Shown here: positions 45,234-55,991 of the stretch, one piece after another
How the letters are laid out: each line of letters starts with the position of its first letter
How positions within the stretch are numbered: position 1 is the first letter of the stretch
Assembly: GCA_002917075.1 (NCBI GenBank)
Contig: NTMA01000016.1
Coordinates: 62,001 to 126,000 of the forward strand
Source of the DNA: Hawksworthiomyces lignivorus
Lineage: Eukaryota > Ascomycota > Sordariomycetes > Ophiostomatales > Ophiostomataceae
Direction: 5' to 3'
Length of the DNA: 64,000 nucleotides
The notes under the pieces: model-generated
Database searches by the model: none
Told to the model about the DNA's origin: nothing
What the model saw: the letters and a program-made list of their open reading frames with translations, nothing else
Made by a program: the position numbers and the translations under genes

Positions 45234-47238
45234 TTAGGACATGTACCGGAAGTATGGGTTCCTCTTGTCCGTCTCGTCCTGCAAACCTGCCAAGACCCTC
45301 TCCCTTGTGTCATCGTCCACGGAGCCCATAGCACCCTCATGGCCCTGTACGCGGTCTCGCCTGCGGTTTTCAACTTGGACCATGATGAACCACGCCAGAC
45401 AGAGAACGATGTACACGACCTGGGTACAGAGGACGGTGATGAGACCAGTCTGGTAGCGAGGTGCTTGGCTAGAGAGGAAGGACTGAGGGATGCAGATGTT
45501 GGCGAGGCAGTCTTTCAAGAGACTATTAGCATTGATCTGAGCAACGACAGTGGAAATTGCCTCGGGGATGCTTGGAATGAAACGCGAAACAAAATGAAGA
45601 GATAGTACGCACAGAAGATAAAAGTGATGACCATTGTGACCTGTTTCTTGGTCGACCCAGCAATGTTTTGCCCTAACAGAGACAGGATGACCGAGTAAGA
45701 CGCGAGGTTGAGGTCAACCATGGTGATGAACACCATGCCGACTGCCTTGGAGCGGACGCCACTTGCACCATTGCTGTTGTTCCAGTACAGCATCACGCAG
45801 GAGACAATCATGATGCAGCCGATGGCAGCGATGCACAGCTATATACCACAAAATCAGCTTGTTTGTTTTGAGTTTGTGAGGTGGAGTAGAGGTGGCAGCT
45901 CACGGTTTTCTTGTTCTGGAAGAATTTGACGTAAGTGCAGAGCCACCCGACAACAAGACATCCAATGGAACCCAACGCCCACTGGGGTATTTGGAGGAGC
46001 AAGGCCTGAAGTCCGGTGTATCCAAAACCCTTGATAGTAAGGCCGGAAAAGTTGGTGCCTAGCACCAACGGGGTCTGCTGGAACGCGAACAGCAAGCCAA
46101 GCCTAGATGGAGATGTCAACATGTTTTCCACAGCTATAGAACGGCCTAGTTGAGTCGACTTACATCCAGCACTTTGGGTCAAGGAGAGCCTCCTTGATCT
46201 GGTACGGCCGGAACTCGTGGTTCTTGATGCCCGTCTGGCTCTTGGCTAGGCGCAGCACGGCGAGAGCGCGCTGCCGAGGCGTGAGCCAGCGGCATGTCGA
46301 CGGTTTGTCCGGAAGGTACAGGTAGATAAGCACGGCCGAGATCATGCTGCACACACCGAGAAGGAGAAAGATCCAGCGCCAGGCCTCGATGGAGCTATTG
46401 GTGTTGCCGAGGCCGTAGTAGATGAGGAAGAAGGGAATGGGGAACAGCGTGTTGCCCAGGTTCCAGTACGCGAAGCGGATGGGCTGCTCCTCTGGGCGGT
46501 AGAAGCGAGACGTGACCGCGGTGTAGGCTGGTAGAAGCGGCGACTCGAACACGCCCAGCAGGAACTGGGTGGCCAGAAGCTGGGCGGCATTCTGTACACC
46601 CATGGTGCCGAGCACAACGAAGGACCAGAGCATGGCAGCGATGCCGGCGACTTTGTTGGTGGGGAAGCGCTGGATCAAGAGGTTGGCCGGATACTGGCCG
46701 ACGAGGAGGCCAATGAAGTAGATGGAGACGGCCCACGAGTACTGGGAGCCATGGAGGTGTAGGTCGGACTGAAGCGTGAGCGTAGCGGCGTTGCCGATGG
46801 CCTTCTTGTCCACAAGGAGGATGCCGATGCCCATGGCTGCGAAGGGACAACATAAATGGTCAGCATTGTGCTGGTGTTGGCTAGGGAGAAAGACAGCCGT
46901 GTGAAAGGGGGCTCACCCATAAGAGGAGGAAGAATCATATCTTGTTTCCGGAGGAGCTTCTTATGCTCTTCCTCGGTGAAGTTAAGATCCTGCCTATACT
47001 ACTAGGTTACATCTGCGGCTCGACCTATGCACATGGGATTTGTTCCTTGAACTCACCCTCGAAGAGCATCAGCACTGTCGTCGGGAAAGTCATTGTTGAG
47101 CTCATCGCCTTCGAACAGAGGTGCGAGCTTGGGCTGGCCAGGGTGCTCTTCCTGCTCGTCTCGTGCCTTCATCTCAACATCCGCCGTGGTGGCGATGCTG
47201 TCACCTCTTTCGAGTTCGCGATGTGTGATGCCTGCCAT
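45234..47238 (-). CDS. MFS transporter, ACS family, copy 3
   Basis: Six exons: 47238-47057, 46993-46917, 46836-46164, 46102-45904, 45838-45613, 45511-45234; 544 residues. Splicing restores ALRG-QDLNFTEEEHKKLLRKQD, LLDPKCWM-LGLLFAFQQTP, and TFIFY-CLANICIPQSFLSSQAPRYQTG. About 12 membrane helices; ACS-type motif SPLLPAYTAVTSRFYRPEEQPIRFAYW. Allantoate-permease-like style with a long hydrophilic N-terminus. Tandem with MFS2 (same strand). Two CGG-N7-CCG sites lie 187 and 270 bp upstream. Substrate probably an organic anion. Confidence 0.88.
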
Positions 47239-47424
47239 GATTGAATTTCTTTGTTACCCGCTAGAATATGATGCCTCGTCGGGCCAAACAGACCGACAAT
47301 GGCGCCCATATATCTTTTTTTTGTGGCCTGTTGGCATCAACAGTCCCGGCAGTTTGGATACGACGCGAGCTTGCATACAGGGCTAGCAACTTACGCTGGT
47401 CGAGTACCAGTACCCTGTTAGTCC

Positions 47425-47437
47425 CGGACTGCGCCCG
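47425..47437. promoter_or_regulatory. CGG-N7-CCG site 8
   Basis: CGG-ACTGCGC-CCG, 187 bp before the MFS3 start codon. Confidence 0.5.
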
Positions 47438-47507
47438 AACAAAGCGAAATCGCGGCGCATCCTTAGCAGGTGGCCTAGGGCAACAGATGGGGATGCGTAC
47501 GCCTTGT

Positions 47508-47520
47508 CGGACCCTGGCCG
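47508..47520. promoter_or_regulatory. CGG-N7-CCG site 9
   Basis: CGG-ACCCTGG-CCG, 270 bp before the MFS3 start codon. Confidence 0.5.
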
Positions 47521-47746
47521 GCTTTGTGTCCTGGTTTCAATAACACCCCCATGGGAACAAGTAGATTATGGGGTAGAAATAATGAAGCGAGTAGTAATAC
47601 GAGAAGGAGAGTACGTTATAACCGGCCAGCAGGTGGACTAATAAGAATTACATGCCAGATGTGATCTTGTGACCTTGTCCTTTGATTTCTAAATGCGTTC
47701 TAGCGTGTCTAAACATATTTGTCTCATGAAAAAAGCGTAGTGTAGT

Positions 47747-48580
47747 TTAAGCCTGCTTCCCGTTTGCGCCTCCGAACAGCTTAGCATTTAGGGTCGCCAT
47801 CTCTGCCCCCCTCTTTGATGCTGCTGCTATAAGGAGGGGACCGTCCGTAGCTGCCATCACCCATCTTGCGCCCATGCCACAGAACTTCTCCACCAGGTCC
47901 AGCCGAGCATGCAACCCGCCGACACCCACCCACTTGCCGACCTTGTCGCACGCGGCGATGGTGCGCGCGTACGCCTCGGTGACGCGCGGGTTCTCGTAGT
48001 CGCCGGGGATACCCATCTCAGCGGTCAAGTCGTTGGTGCCGATCAGCAGGGAGTCGACGCCATCGACAGCTGCGATCTCGTCGACCAGCTCGAGAGCCTC
48101 GAGCGTCTCGATCATGGGGATGACGAGGGTCGACGCGTTGCAGACCGGATTGGAGAGCTTGGCGGGTACGGACCTGAACCCGAAGTGCGGCTGTCCGTTG
48201 GTGGACGAGCGGTGGCCCACGGGCTGGAACTTGGCGGCACTAACGATATCACGGACATCCTGCACGGTGCGCACATGCGGCACGATGACGCCTAGCGCGC
48301 CGCCATCCAGGATGCGCGAGACGAAGAACGCGTCCTTGCTCGGCGCGCGCACGATGGGCGCGATGCCCGCGTACAGCGCGGCCATGCAGATCTGGCTCGT
48401 GGTGTCGAGGTCGAAGGACGAGTGCTCCATGTCGACCAGGAGGCCGTCGTAGCCGGCTGTCTTTGCCAGCATGGCTATCTCCACCGTCCGCACTATCTTG
48501 ACGCTGAGCGTGGAGGCCACCTCGCCGCGCTCCAGCTTCTCCTTGATCGAGTTTCGCAGCTCCAGTGCCATGGTTCTCAT
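47747..48580 (-). CDS. HpcH/HpaI-family aldolase, copy 2
   Basis: Single exon, 277 residues (a second Met lies three codons downstream, at 48571). Same family blocks as aldolase 1: GYDGLLVDMEHSSFDLD, GGALGVIVPHVRT, VIPMIETLEALELVDEIAAVDGVDSLLIGTNDLT. Divalent-metal pyruvate-type aldolase. It has no introns whereas copy 1 has two, so the duplication is old or one copy was retroposed or acquired separately. Divergent from regulator 4 with a shared CGG-N7-CCG site. Confidence 0.92.
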   Translation of the reverse strand: MRTMALELRNSIKEKLERGEVASTLSVKIVRTVEIAMLAKTAGYDGLLVDMEHSSFDLDTTSQICMAALYAGIAPIVRAPSKDAFFVSRILDGGALGVIVPHVRTVQDVRDIVSAAKFQPVGHRSSTNGQPHFGFRSVPAKLSNPVCNASTLVIPMIETLEALELVDEIAAVDGVDSLLIGTNDLTAEMGIPGDYENPRVTEAYARTIAACDKVGKWVGVGGLHARLDLVEKFCGMGARWVMAATDGPLLIAAASKRGAEMATLNAKLFGGANGKQA

Positions 48581-48905
48581 GTACGTGCGTGTCTTAGTTT
48601 TGACGATGCAGAGAGTCGATTGTAGGACAGTGCTATTATAATTTTGGCAATGCCGTATAAAGAGTAGTGAAGCTTAAGCAGGGGAGGTCAGAGAGCAGCA
48701 ACCGAATGCGGCAACAGCACCGCGATTGGTTTACGCCAAGGGTGCTGACAGGGGATATATAAAGCCCTTGGAAACAGCGCGAGAACCCTTCGGCGCCGGT
48801 CAAGACATCTGCCAGTGCCGGAAAGCTTGTTCCACACTATGGCCATGAAGATCCTGCATATTTTGGAATAGCCGTCCTTGCAGTACGGATAGATAGCGAA
48901 ACTGC

Positions 48906-48918
48906 CGGTGAGGTACCG
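48906..48918. promoter_or_regulatory. CGG-N7-CCG site 10
   Basis: CGG-TGAGGTA-CCG, 242 bp before regulator 4 and 326 bp before aldolase 2. Confidence 0.5.
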
Positions 48919-49010
48919 AGCAGGCCATTTTTGGACCTACTATGATCGTAACTATTTTGTTGTAAGTCGGGGTGCTGTGGGACCAGACTAAGAATGGTTA
49001 GCGGATATAC

Positions 49011-49040
49011 GAACAGAGCGGAGAACAGAGCGGAGAACAG
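49011..49040. repeat. 12-bp tandem repeat, about 2.5 copies
   Basis: Unit GAACAGAGCGGA repeated from 49011, ending in a partial copy at 49040; about 120 bp before the regulator 4 start. Confidence 0.75.
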
Positions 49041-49159
49041 TGGGAAGACAATCGGTTATAAACTCTCTGCCTTCGGCGCTGCCCCGAAAACCTTTTTCAA
49101 CACCTACGCAGATAGAGGTTGTTCACTTTTGTTCGTAGTCGACGACGTAGCATGCCAGG

Positions 49160-51278
49160 ATGTCGCAGGCTTGTGCGCGCTGCTGGAGGCGAAAACAGAA
49201 AGTAAGAGAAGCCCCCATCATTGTGCACGGTACTAGAACTCTTTGCTAATAAGCAAGGCAGTGTGACCGGCGGAGGCCCGTATGCGGCCAATGCAAGGCG
49301 GCCTCCGCCTTCTGCTTGGAGAGGCGCAATGGCATTACGGTGGATCCTTCGGATCCGACAGCTCACACCAGGTAAGAGATACATTCTATTGTTCCCTGAA
49401 ATATCGGACGCATCGGACACTAATGCGCATACCTGCTTGGCAGCTATCTAGAGATGCTGCAGAACAAGATACGGCATCTAGAGTCTCAGCTAGCTCAGGC
49501 AGAACACCAGGGAAGCCCGCACGTACAGAGCCCCGTCAGTGTTCGTAGTGAAACAGATGGCGACCGCGATAGCCCATTTGTCGGCCAGGAGAGTGGCCCA
49601 GAGAAGCAGATGGAGTGCTTGTCGTCCGTGGCGATGGCCGCCTTCACAGGCGACCAGGCCTCGCACATCTTGTCGCCCTCACCCTCGCCGTTCCTGTCGT
49701 TTGAGACGTTCTTCCGCGCCTCCTTCTGCACGTCGGCATGCAATCCGACGCGCTCCGACTCCCCCAACCCGGCGCTCACCGGCTCGCTCGGCAGCTTCCA
49801 CCGCAACCTCCTCGGCCAGGCCCTCCTCGGCTGGGTCACGGCGGACACGCACAAGTATTTCCAGACCGCCCTCGATTCGGCCCTGCAATGCTTCCAGTAT
49901 ATGGATGCCGCCGACCTGACCGAGGAGTACGAGACGGTCGTGCGCCGCCATGCGGCGGACACCCACGACGATCTCATGGAGAGCCACCCGACACAAGCCA
50001 TTCGCGTCTACGTGACTATCGCGATCGGCATCCTGCTGTCGCCTGATAGCCGGCACATGGAGAGCCTCGCGACGGCACTTGTCCTCATGGCGCATCAGCA
50101 CATGGCCCGAGTCGCCGACGTGGCCAGCGACCTGGACGTCGTGCAGTGCATGATCGTGTTTGTGCTCTTCTCACTCTTCAGCGCTTCGGGTGGCTCGACG
50201 TGGCATCTGCTGGGCCTGACCAGCATGCGTTGCATCTCTGCAGGCATGCATCTAGCTGATGTGTCCGACACGCAGGCCGACGACAGCGCCAGAAGGCACT
50301 GCGGACGCGCCTTCTGGTGCATCTATATCCTTGATACGTATGCGCGATCCAATGCTCGTGGCGGTGGAAGCAACGTGGTAAGACATGCTAACGACAGTGC
50401 AGCCTCGTTAGCAGCTCCCTCGACCGGCCATTTTCCATACAGAACGAAAATATCACCACGGTATGAGAGTTGCCTGTCCTCATAGCTTCATTCAAGGTTG
50501 CTGACGATATATAAATCCGGACGTCTAGGTCCTGTCATTACATGAAAGCGGCAAACCAGACAAATCAGCCAAGGTCTTCCGCGGCATGGTGCACTTGGCG
50601 ACGCATCTCCGCGCAGCTCGCCGACAGCCTGGCAAGGGTGCCCTTTTCCACTTCGCCAACCTACGGTATTGCAAGCAAAACTTGACATCGCTCTTGCTTG
50701 CCTCCTCCGGAGACAGTGGATTGCAGCACCATTTAATCAGCCGGCTCTGCTGCCAGGCACTCCTGGAACTTCTGCCAATGCTTGCTCCTTCGCAGGGTGT
50801 CGCGCACACCGCCATGGTGGTTGAGTACGCTAAAGAGGAATTTCTACAATGCTTGTCTCTCATGTATAACCAGAAAGCCAATGCGGAATGCGTCCTGCTT
50901 AATTCAGACAGCATTTTGGTATTTTCCTTGGGGATTGAGCTGATGTGTAACCCGCTGCTTTTGCGCGGGCCATCGAAGCCGGAGAATGAGACCATACAGT
51001 CGACCTCGCAAAGATGCCTGGACCTGCTCACCAGACTCTCTGACCGATTTGGCTCCTCTAGGTCTCTCCGGGAGGTATTTGCCAAGTTTATGTTCATTGC
51101 CTTGATAGGTCATGCAAATCAAGGAGATCTAGCAGCGATTCGCCAACAGGCATCCTCGACCGAGATTCCGGTGCCCGTCAGAGCGCAGGAATTGATGCAG
51201 AACACGTTTTTAGAAGCGCCGTCCTCACAGATTTTGATGATGCAGCAACCAGGAAGCAGGATATGGGAAAGACCATGA
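49160..51278 (+). CDS. Zn2Cys6 transcription factor with fungal_trans domain, regulator 4
   Basis: Five exons: 49160-49201, 49262-49371, 49444-50337, 50403-50460, 50529-51278; 617 residues. The zinc cluster starts at residue 5: C5-x2-C8-x6-C15-x6-C22-x2-C25-x6-C32. An intron lies exactly between Lys14 and Cys15, the same place as in regulator 2. The first exon is only 14 codons. Coiled coil MLQNKIRHLESQLAQAE follows. Middle region GGSTWHLLGLTSMRCISAGMH and FWCIYILDT-LVSSSLDRPFSIQNENITT match regulator 1. The same strand and tandem position suggest linkage to amidohydrolase 2. Confidence 0.87.
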
Positions 51279-51386
51279 GGAGCAAAGTAGTACAATAGTA
51301 ATACTTTTTTTTTTTTAGAGAAAATACCCTGTATCTCCAAGAGCTATGTGGAGTACTCCACAACTAAAATCCTAGCTAAGTTTGGT

Positions 51387-51413
51387 CGGGGCCCACCACC
51401 GGTCGGAGGGCCG
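51387..51413. promoter_or_regulatory. Cluster of CGG/CCG triplets in the amidohydrolase 2 promoter
   Basis: Within 27 bp there are CGG-N9-CCG (51387-51401) and the inverted repeat GTCGG-AGGG-CCGAC (51402-51415), 159-185 bp before the amidohydrolase 2 start. No exact N7 spacing is present in this promoter, so a variant site is possible. Confidence 0.35.
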
Positions 51414-51571
51414 ACGTGAATTCGATCGGACACATTCCTCAAGTTCCAATAGATTACAAACCGACCTCCTCAATCAATTAGAAAGGCAATACTGAGCTCC
51501 AGAGAGAGAAGGAGGAGGAGGATGAGAATAGCAGCGCGTGACCTTTGACCTTGCTCTCGCATTTGCTACCC

Positions 51572-52453
51572 ATGCCATCTCTGCTGCCCATGAACGCTTT
51601 ACCCACTTCTTCGTGGGACACCCACGTCCACGTCTTTGATCCCGTTCGCCACCCCTACATCCCCAACAGCCGCTACCAGCCGCCTGCCTGCAGCAGAGAG
51701 GGCCTCATGGGTGCCGTACCAGTGGCGAATTTTGTCATCGTCATGTCCGGGCCAGAAGGCACGAACACAGCCCACACGCTCGAGACCATTGAAGCGATTC
51801 AAAACGACGCCGCCGCGAGCCGCAAGGCGCGGGGCGTCGTCGTCCTCGACATCGAGCAGATGACTGAGAGGGAGCTGCAGCGGCTCGACCGCGCTGGCGT
51901 GCGCTCGGTGCGCTTCAACACGCAGCGCGCGACGGACGCGACCGTCGATGAGCTCTTTGCACAGACGGCGGAGCGCCTTCACGCCGCGGGGCTGGCGGGG
52001 CGGTGGACCGTCGAGGCGGTGCTGTTCAGCGTAGCCGCGTGGGCCGGCCTCGCCCCGACGCTGCGCGCGCTGCACCGCCGGTATGGCACCGTCTTTGTTG
52101 GCGACCACGTGTTGGCGGCTCAGCCAGTGGATCTCGGCTCGGCACCGTTCGCGGCGCTGCTGGAGCTAGTCGATGAGGGTGTGTTGGTAGTCAAGATCTC
52201 GGGGCTGACCAAGTACGGGCGGGACTTGACGGGGATGAAACCCGTGGTGGAAGCCGTGCTGAGGCAGCGCCAAGGCCGCAGCGCCATGTTTGGCAGCGAC
52301 TGGCCACACGTCATCTCAGATGTAGGCGCAACGGGGCTAATGGATGTGGACCTGGCCGCGCACCTGGCGTTGCTCAAAGAGGTCTGTGATGACGTCGGGC
52401 CAGACACGTGGGAAAAGCTGATGCGAGACAACGCGGAGGCGCTGTACGCATAG
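51572..52453 (+). CDS. Amidohydrolase-2 family lactonase (LigI/rhamnonolactonase type), copy 2
   Basis: Single exon, 293 residues from ATG 51572 (the frame extends further only with a TTG). Same fold as copy 1: WDTHVHVFDPVRHPYIP (His18, His20), VFVGDHV, VVKISGLTKYG, and AMFGSDWPHV with the catalytic Asp. The N-terminal block is very close to bacterial 2-pyrone-4,6-dicarboxylate lactonase style. Overall identity to copy 1 looks low outside the motifs, so the two may act on different lactones. Convergent with MFS4. Confidence 0.88.
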   Translation: MPSLLPMNALPTSSWDTHVHVFDPVRHPYIPNSRYQPPACSREGLMGAVPVANFVIVMSGPEGTNTAHTLETIEAIQNDAAASRKARGVVVLDIEQMTERELQRLDRAGVRSVRFNTQRATDATVDELFAQTAERLHAAGLAGRWTVEAVLFSVAAWAGLAPTLRALHRRYGTVFVGDHVLAAQPVDLGSAPFAALLELVDEGVLVVKISGLTKYGRDLTGMKPVVEAVLRQRQGRSAMFGSDWPHVISDVGATGLMDVDLAAHLALLKEVCDDVGPDTWEKLMRDNAEALYA

Positions 52454-52673
52454 ACATATAGCAGGAAAGACAGAAGGAAAAATAAAAGTAAATATGTTAA
52501 AGTATCCAAATAGTTCTTAAAGTATATTAACTATAGACCAACTATTTGTTACGTACAGGCAGACTGTACGAGAACCTCATACACCAGATTCAGTGGCAGT
52601 TCTTAGCCCAGAGGGTTCCACCTGCCATAGATGTGAATGGCCAGGATTGGCTAATAAACACGATTAAACCCAA

Positions 52674-54684
52674 CTATAGGCCATACGTAAAAGTGAACTT
52701 ATTGTCGCCTCGTCTCACGTCGTTCCTGTTCTCCTCCTCGATCTCGGCTGCCGTCATTCCGCGCAGCTTCTTCGCCCGCCGGCGGTTGAGAATGCGGAGG
52801 GCAATCGACACGCTGGCGATGCCAGCCCAGGCGACGGCCATAATGCCGACATTGATGCGCAACGGGTAGAGATACGATGGTCCGTACTGTGCCTGGAATA
52901 TCTCCGAGCCGATGATGCCGGCAAGATTGGCGTAACCGGAAATGCCAATGGCGACCGTTCTTTTCCCGGGGTTGGGAACATTGCCGGCAAGCCAGGCAAC
53001 AAGAACTTTGATGAGAGGTCAGCTGTTCTGTCTTCTGCAAGTATGGACAAGTCAGATTGCGGCCTACCTGGAGCGTGGACAAAGGCACCAAACATGAGAA
53101 CCATCAGGCCGGCGTAGCGGCCTCCGATGTTATCGAGAGGAATGGCAATAGTCAATATGAGCCCGATGATGACAATGGTCACAGCGCCTAAGGCGTGGAA
53201 TGTCCGCTCCTTAAAACGGTCCGAGGACCAGGCGAAGAGCCAGACGCCGACGGCACCGGCAACATACGGAGGAACCGTCATCAAATTAGCCGTAGTGCCT
53301 TGCGTATATCCAAGACCCTACATATCTGTGTAAGAAACATAAAAGACGGGCAACAAGAGAAATACAAGGCATGGAACGGCGGCACGTACCTTGACAACAA
53401 CTGGAAAGAACACGGTAAATCCCTGTGACGACAGGCTCGTGAGCATATTGCAGAGCATGAGGCTCCAGACTCGCCAGTCCAGAAATGCCTCGACAAAGTC
53501 CCGTCTGGTGACCATGTGCGAGTTGTGGAGGGTTGCAGTGGAATCCACCAGCATTCGCTTCTCAGCAAAGGCACGCTGCCCCGGTGTGAGATACCACGCG
53601 GAGCGGACTTCGGGAGCAAGCCACAGGGGGCAGATCGTGCCGAGGATAACGGGGATGCTTCCCTCTATAATGAAGAGGTACTGCCACGAGTGGAGAGCAC
53701 CGTGGGCTTTCAAACTAAGAGGCCAGGGAAGAGAGGACAGCAGTCAGTTTTAAGCTTCCTTAGTAGGTAGACAGTAATACTACTCACATTCCAAAGGCAA
53801 TCAGCCCACCGAAAGCGCCCGCCACTGAGAAGAAGCCGTAAAAGAGGGCATAGCGGAATGAGCACTCGTAGCGAGGGTAAAAGTCAGAGACTGAAGGTTA
53901 GCCTAAGCAAAAGACGAGGAAAAGGAAACACGTATGGGAAGACGTACGGTATGAGAGCACAGTTGGATAGAACCCGGACTCGGCCAGACCCATCAGGATG
54001 CGCACGGCAATCAGCTGGGCATTGTTCTTGACAAAGGCATGGCAGATGGTCAGCACCCCCCAAAGGACCAATGTGGCACCCAAGAAGCGTGGCGCGCCGA
54101 GGCGCCTCCCTATGGCTGCCATGACGGGCTGCAGAGGAATGTACGAGGCGTAGAAGAGGCTGCTGGCCGTGTTTACGGCGTCGGACGGGATGCCCAGGTC
54201 GGAGCTGAAGCCGGCGGTCTGAGCATTGCCGAGGTTGGTCCGGTCAAGCTGATTAAACATGTAGGCCAGGGACAGAATGGGGAGGATCTGTTCATTAGCA
54301 GATGTTTCCTTGGACAAGTGGTGGTGGGCCATCCAGTCGGAGGGAAAGTACCATGAGGTCCAGTTTCAAATTGAGGCTCCTGTTGAGCTTTATCTCCTCA
54401 GCAGTGACAGGAACCCAGCCGGCCGTGATATTGGCAGACAGCTCATTCCGAATCTCTTCGGCGCGCTTTTCGTCTACCTGCAGCAGGTCCTCAGCCAAAT
54501 GCGAGGCCGAGACGCTGTTGATCATGACTTCGGCGTGGAGGGCAGCATCTTTGCCGGGGGAGGCTGGGGAGGAAAGCTGAGCAGCACCTTTTGCTTCTGA
54601 CGGTGCAGTGTAAGACTTCGTAGCATCTACGGCGTCCGCTGCGGCATTTGGCAATTGCCTCTCAAGATGGACCGTCGTGGTCAT
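52674..54684 (-). CDS. MFS transporter, ACS family, copy 4
   Basis: Six exons: 54684-54352, 54287-53948, 53890-53788, 53714-53390, 53317-53068, 53005-52674; 560 residues. Long hydrophilic N-terminus (~110 residues), then ILPILSLAYMFNQLDRTNLGNAQ, SYL-SDFYPRYECSFRYALFYG, SWQYLFIIEGSIPVILG, and FVHAP-VLVAWLAGNVPNPGKRTVAIGISGYANLAGIIGS, all classic ACS blocks. The C-terminal tail RRRAKKLRGMTAAEIEEENR is typical of the Dal5 group. Convergent with amidohydrolase 2, in the mirror position of MFS1 beside amidohydrolase 1. Confidence 0.9.
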
Positions 54685-55991
54685 TGCTGGCCGGGGGAAG
54701 TAGGTGAAAGGGACTGGGACGAAGTGATAGGCTGGGATGAGAGGCTGACGAACGAGTGGAGGAAAGAGGTAGGAGAAGAGACAGAAGAATAAAAGGCACA
54801 AAAATAGAACACAGAAGAGCGAGGATAGCAGGTACCAACTCAAAACCGTGTTAAGCAGAAGCAGCTGGCCTTTTAACTGACAACTTAAACCGGTGTCACA
54901 GTATGCATGAGATGCCTGGCTAACCCCATGCTCGAACCGAATGCTAGACCACCCAAGAAAAGAACAGCCAGCATCTCTAGATGTCAGCACGACTCTCAGT
55001 GTTACATCATATAGGGAATAAAGACGTCTGCCTCGGTTTTTGAGGAGGCTCTGGGCCCTAGCTGCTCGTCTACGACAGAAATTTCAGACGAACGAGGCCG
55101 TTCTGGAGATTCCACGCTAGGCCTCACTCCAGGAGGGGTAGTACTTGAAATCCGGGGTCCAAGGAGAGCCTAAAACGCACTAAAGTGGGAATAAACTCTC
55201 AGCTGAACAAAAACGGGGAGATGGAAATACAGCACCGTTCTGGTGCTTAAATTCTCATACAAATTTCTTGAGCATACAAAAGCTATTGCTACTTATCTGA
55301 GAATACCAATGGCTTGCAAGCAGTTGATTTCGAACACCCATAACTTCAAGACGTTCCAAAGAAATCATGCTACAAATAACTCTACAGCCTTCACGTGTAC
55401 TATAATAAGTCAGGATAAGCTTACCCTATGTGTTCGTTGGTGCCGGTCGTTCTCTCAGACCTTGTGCACGCTCACGGTTGACAGATGTAACGTAGAAAAA
55501 GTTGTCATACGAGATCCAACACAAGTGCGAGGAAAAAGTATACCCCCCCGCTTGAATTATTTGCCCAGGGAGCACTTACAGCAAGATGAACAAGATTCAA
55601 AGCTAGCAACGGACAAGGTCCTAGCCATTTCACCCCACAATCCGGAACATGTCCGAAACCAGTTCGGAGCTTAACCTGAGCCAGTACTCTGCTTACGCTG
55701 CCGCGTGCAACGGGGACAGGGAGCAAAGACTCTTTGACATGTGAGGCTAAGTTGACAGTTTTTTGACTGACTGGAATGATTTCTGTTGAATATCTTGCAT
55801 TGATAGCGCGGTGCCTGTCTAATTTCTGCGCAAGGGCTGATTCTGACCTTGCTGATTGAATCAAACCAGCTTGAATCAGTCAGGCTACTACCTAAGAAGT
55901 CGTGGTGATAACTCAGTCCCTTAGCCATTACATAAATGCCAAAGCGTTGGGTGGGCTAGCGACTCCGCCGGGAGCCTACACGCCTCATATC
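54685..55991. other. Intergenic: MFS4 promoter and cyclase 3' flank
   Basis: 1.3 kb. The ORF at 55243-55674 has no domain and I do not call it. One CGG-N7-CCG at 55643-55655, far (about 960 bp) from MFS4 and 337 bp beyond the cyclase stop. Confidence 0.55.
55643..55655. promoter_or_regulatory. CGG-N7-CCG site 11
   Basis: CGG-AACATGT-CCG. It is distant from any start codon, so this is the member of the set most likely to be chance. Confidence 0.3.

Larger units (their letters stand above)
47239..47746. promoter_or_regulatory. MFS3 promoter / aldolase 2 3' flank with two CGG-N7-CCG sites
   Basis: 508 bp with sites at 47425-47437 and 47508-47520. A related CCTCGTCGGG string sits at 47274-47283 directly before the MFS3 start. 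No gene supported. Confidence 0.6.
48581..49159. promoter_or_regulatory. Divergent promoter of aldolase 2 and regulator 4
   Basis: 579 bp. Contains TATATAAA at 48756-48763 flanked by the inverted pair CCAAGGG (48736-48742) and CCCTTGG (48765-48771). Also holds CGG-N7-CCG at 48906-48918 and a 12-bp tandem repeat at 49011-49040. Confidence 0.6.

Noticed and set aside
55243..55674. 143-codon ORF between MFS4 and the cyclase
   Set aside because: No recognisable domain and low-complexity AT-rich start region.
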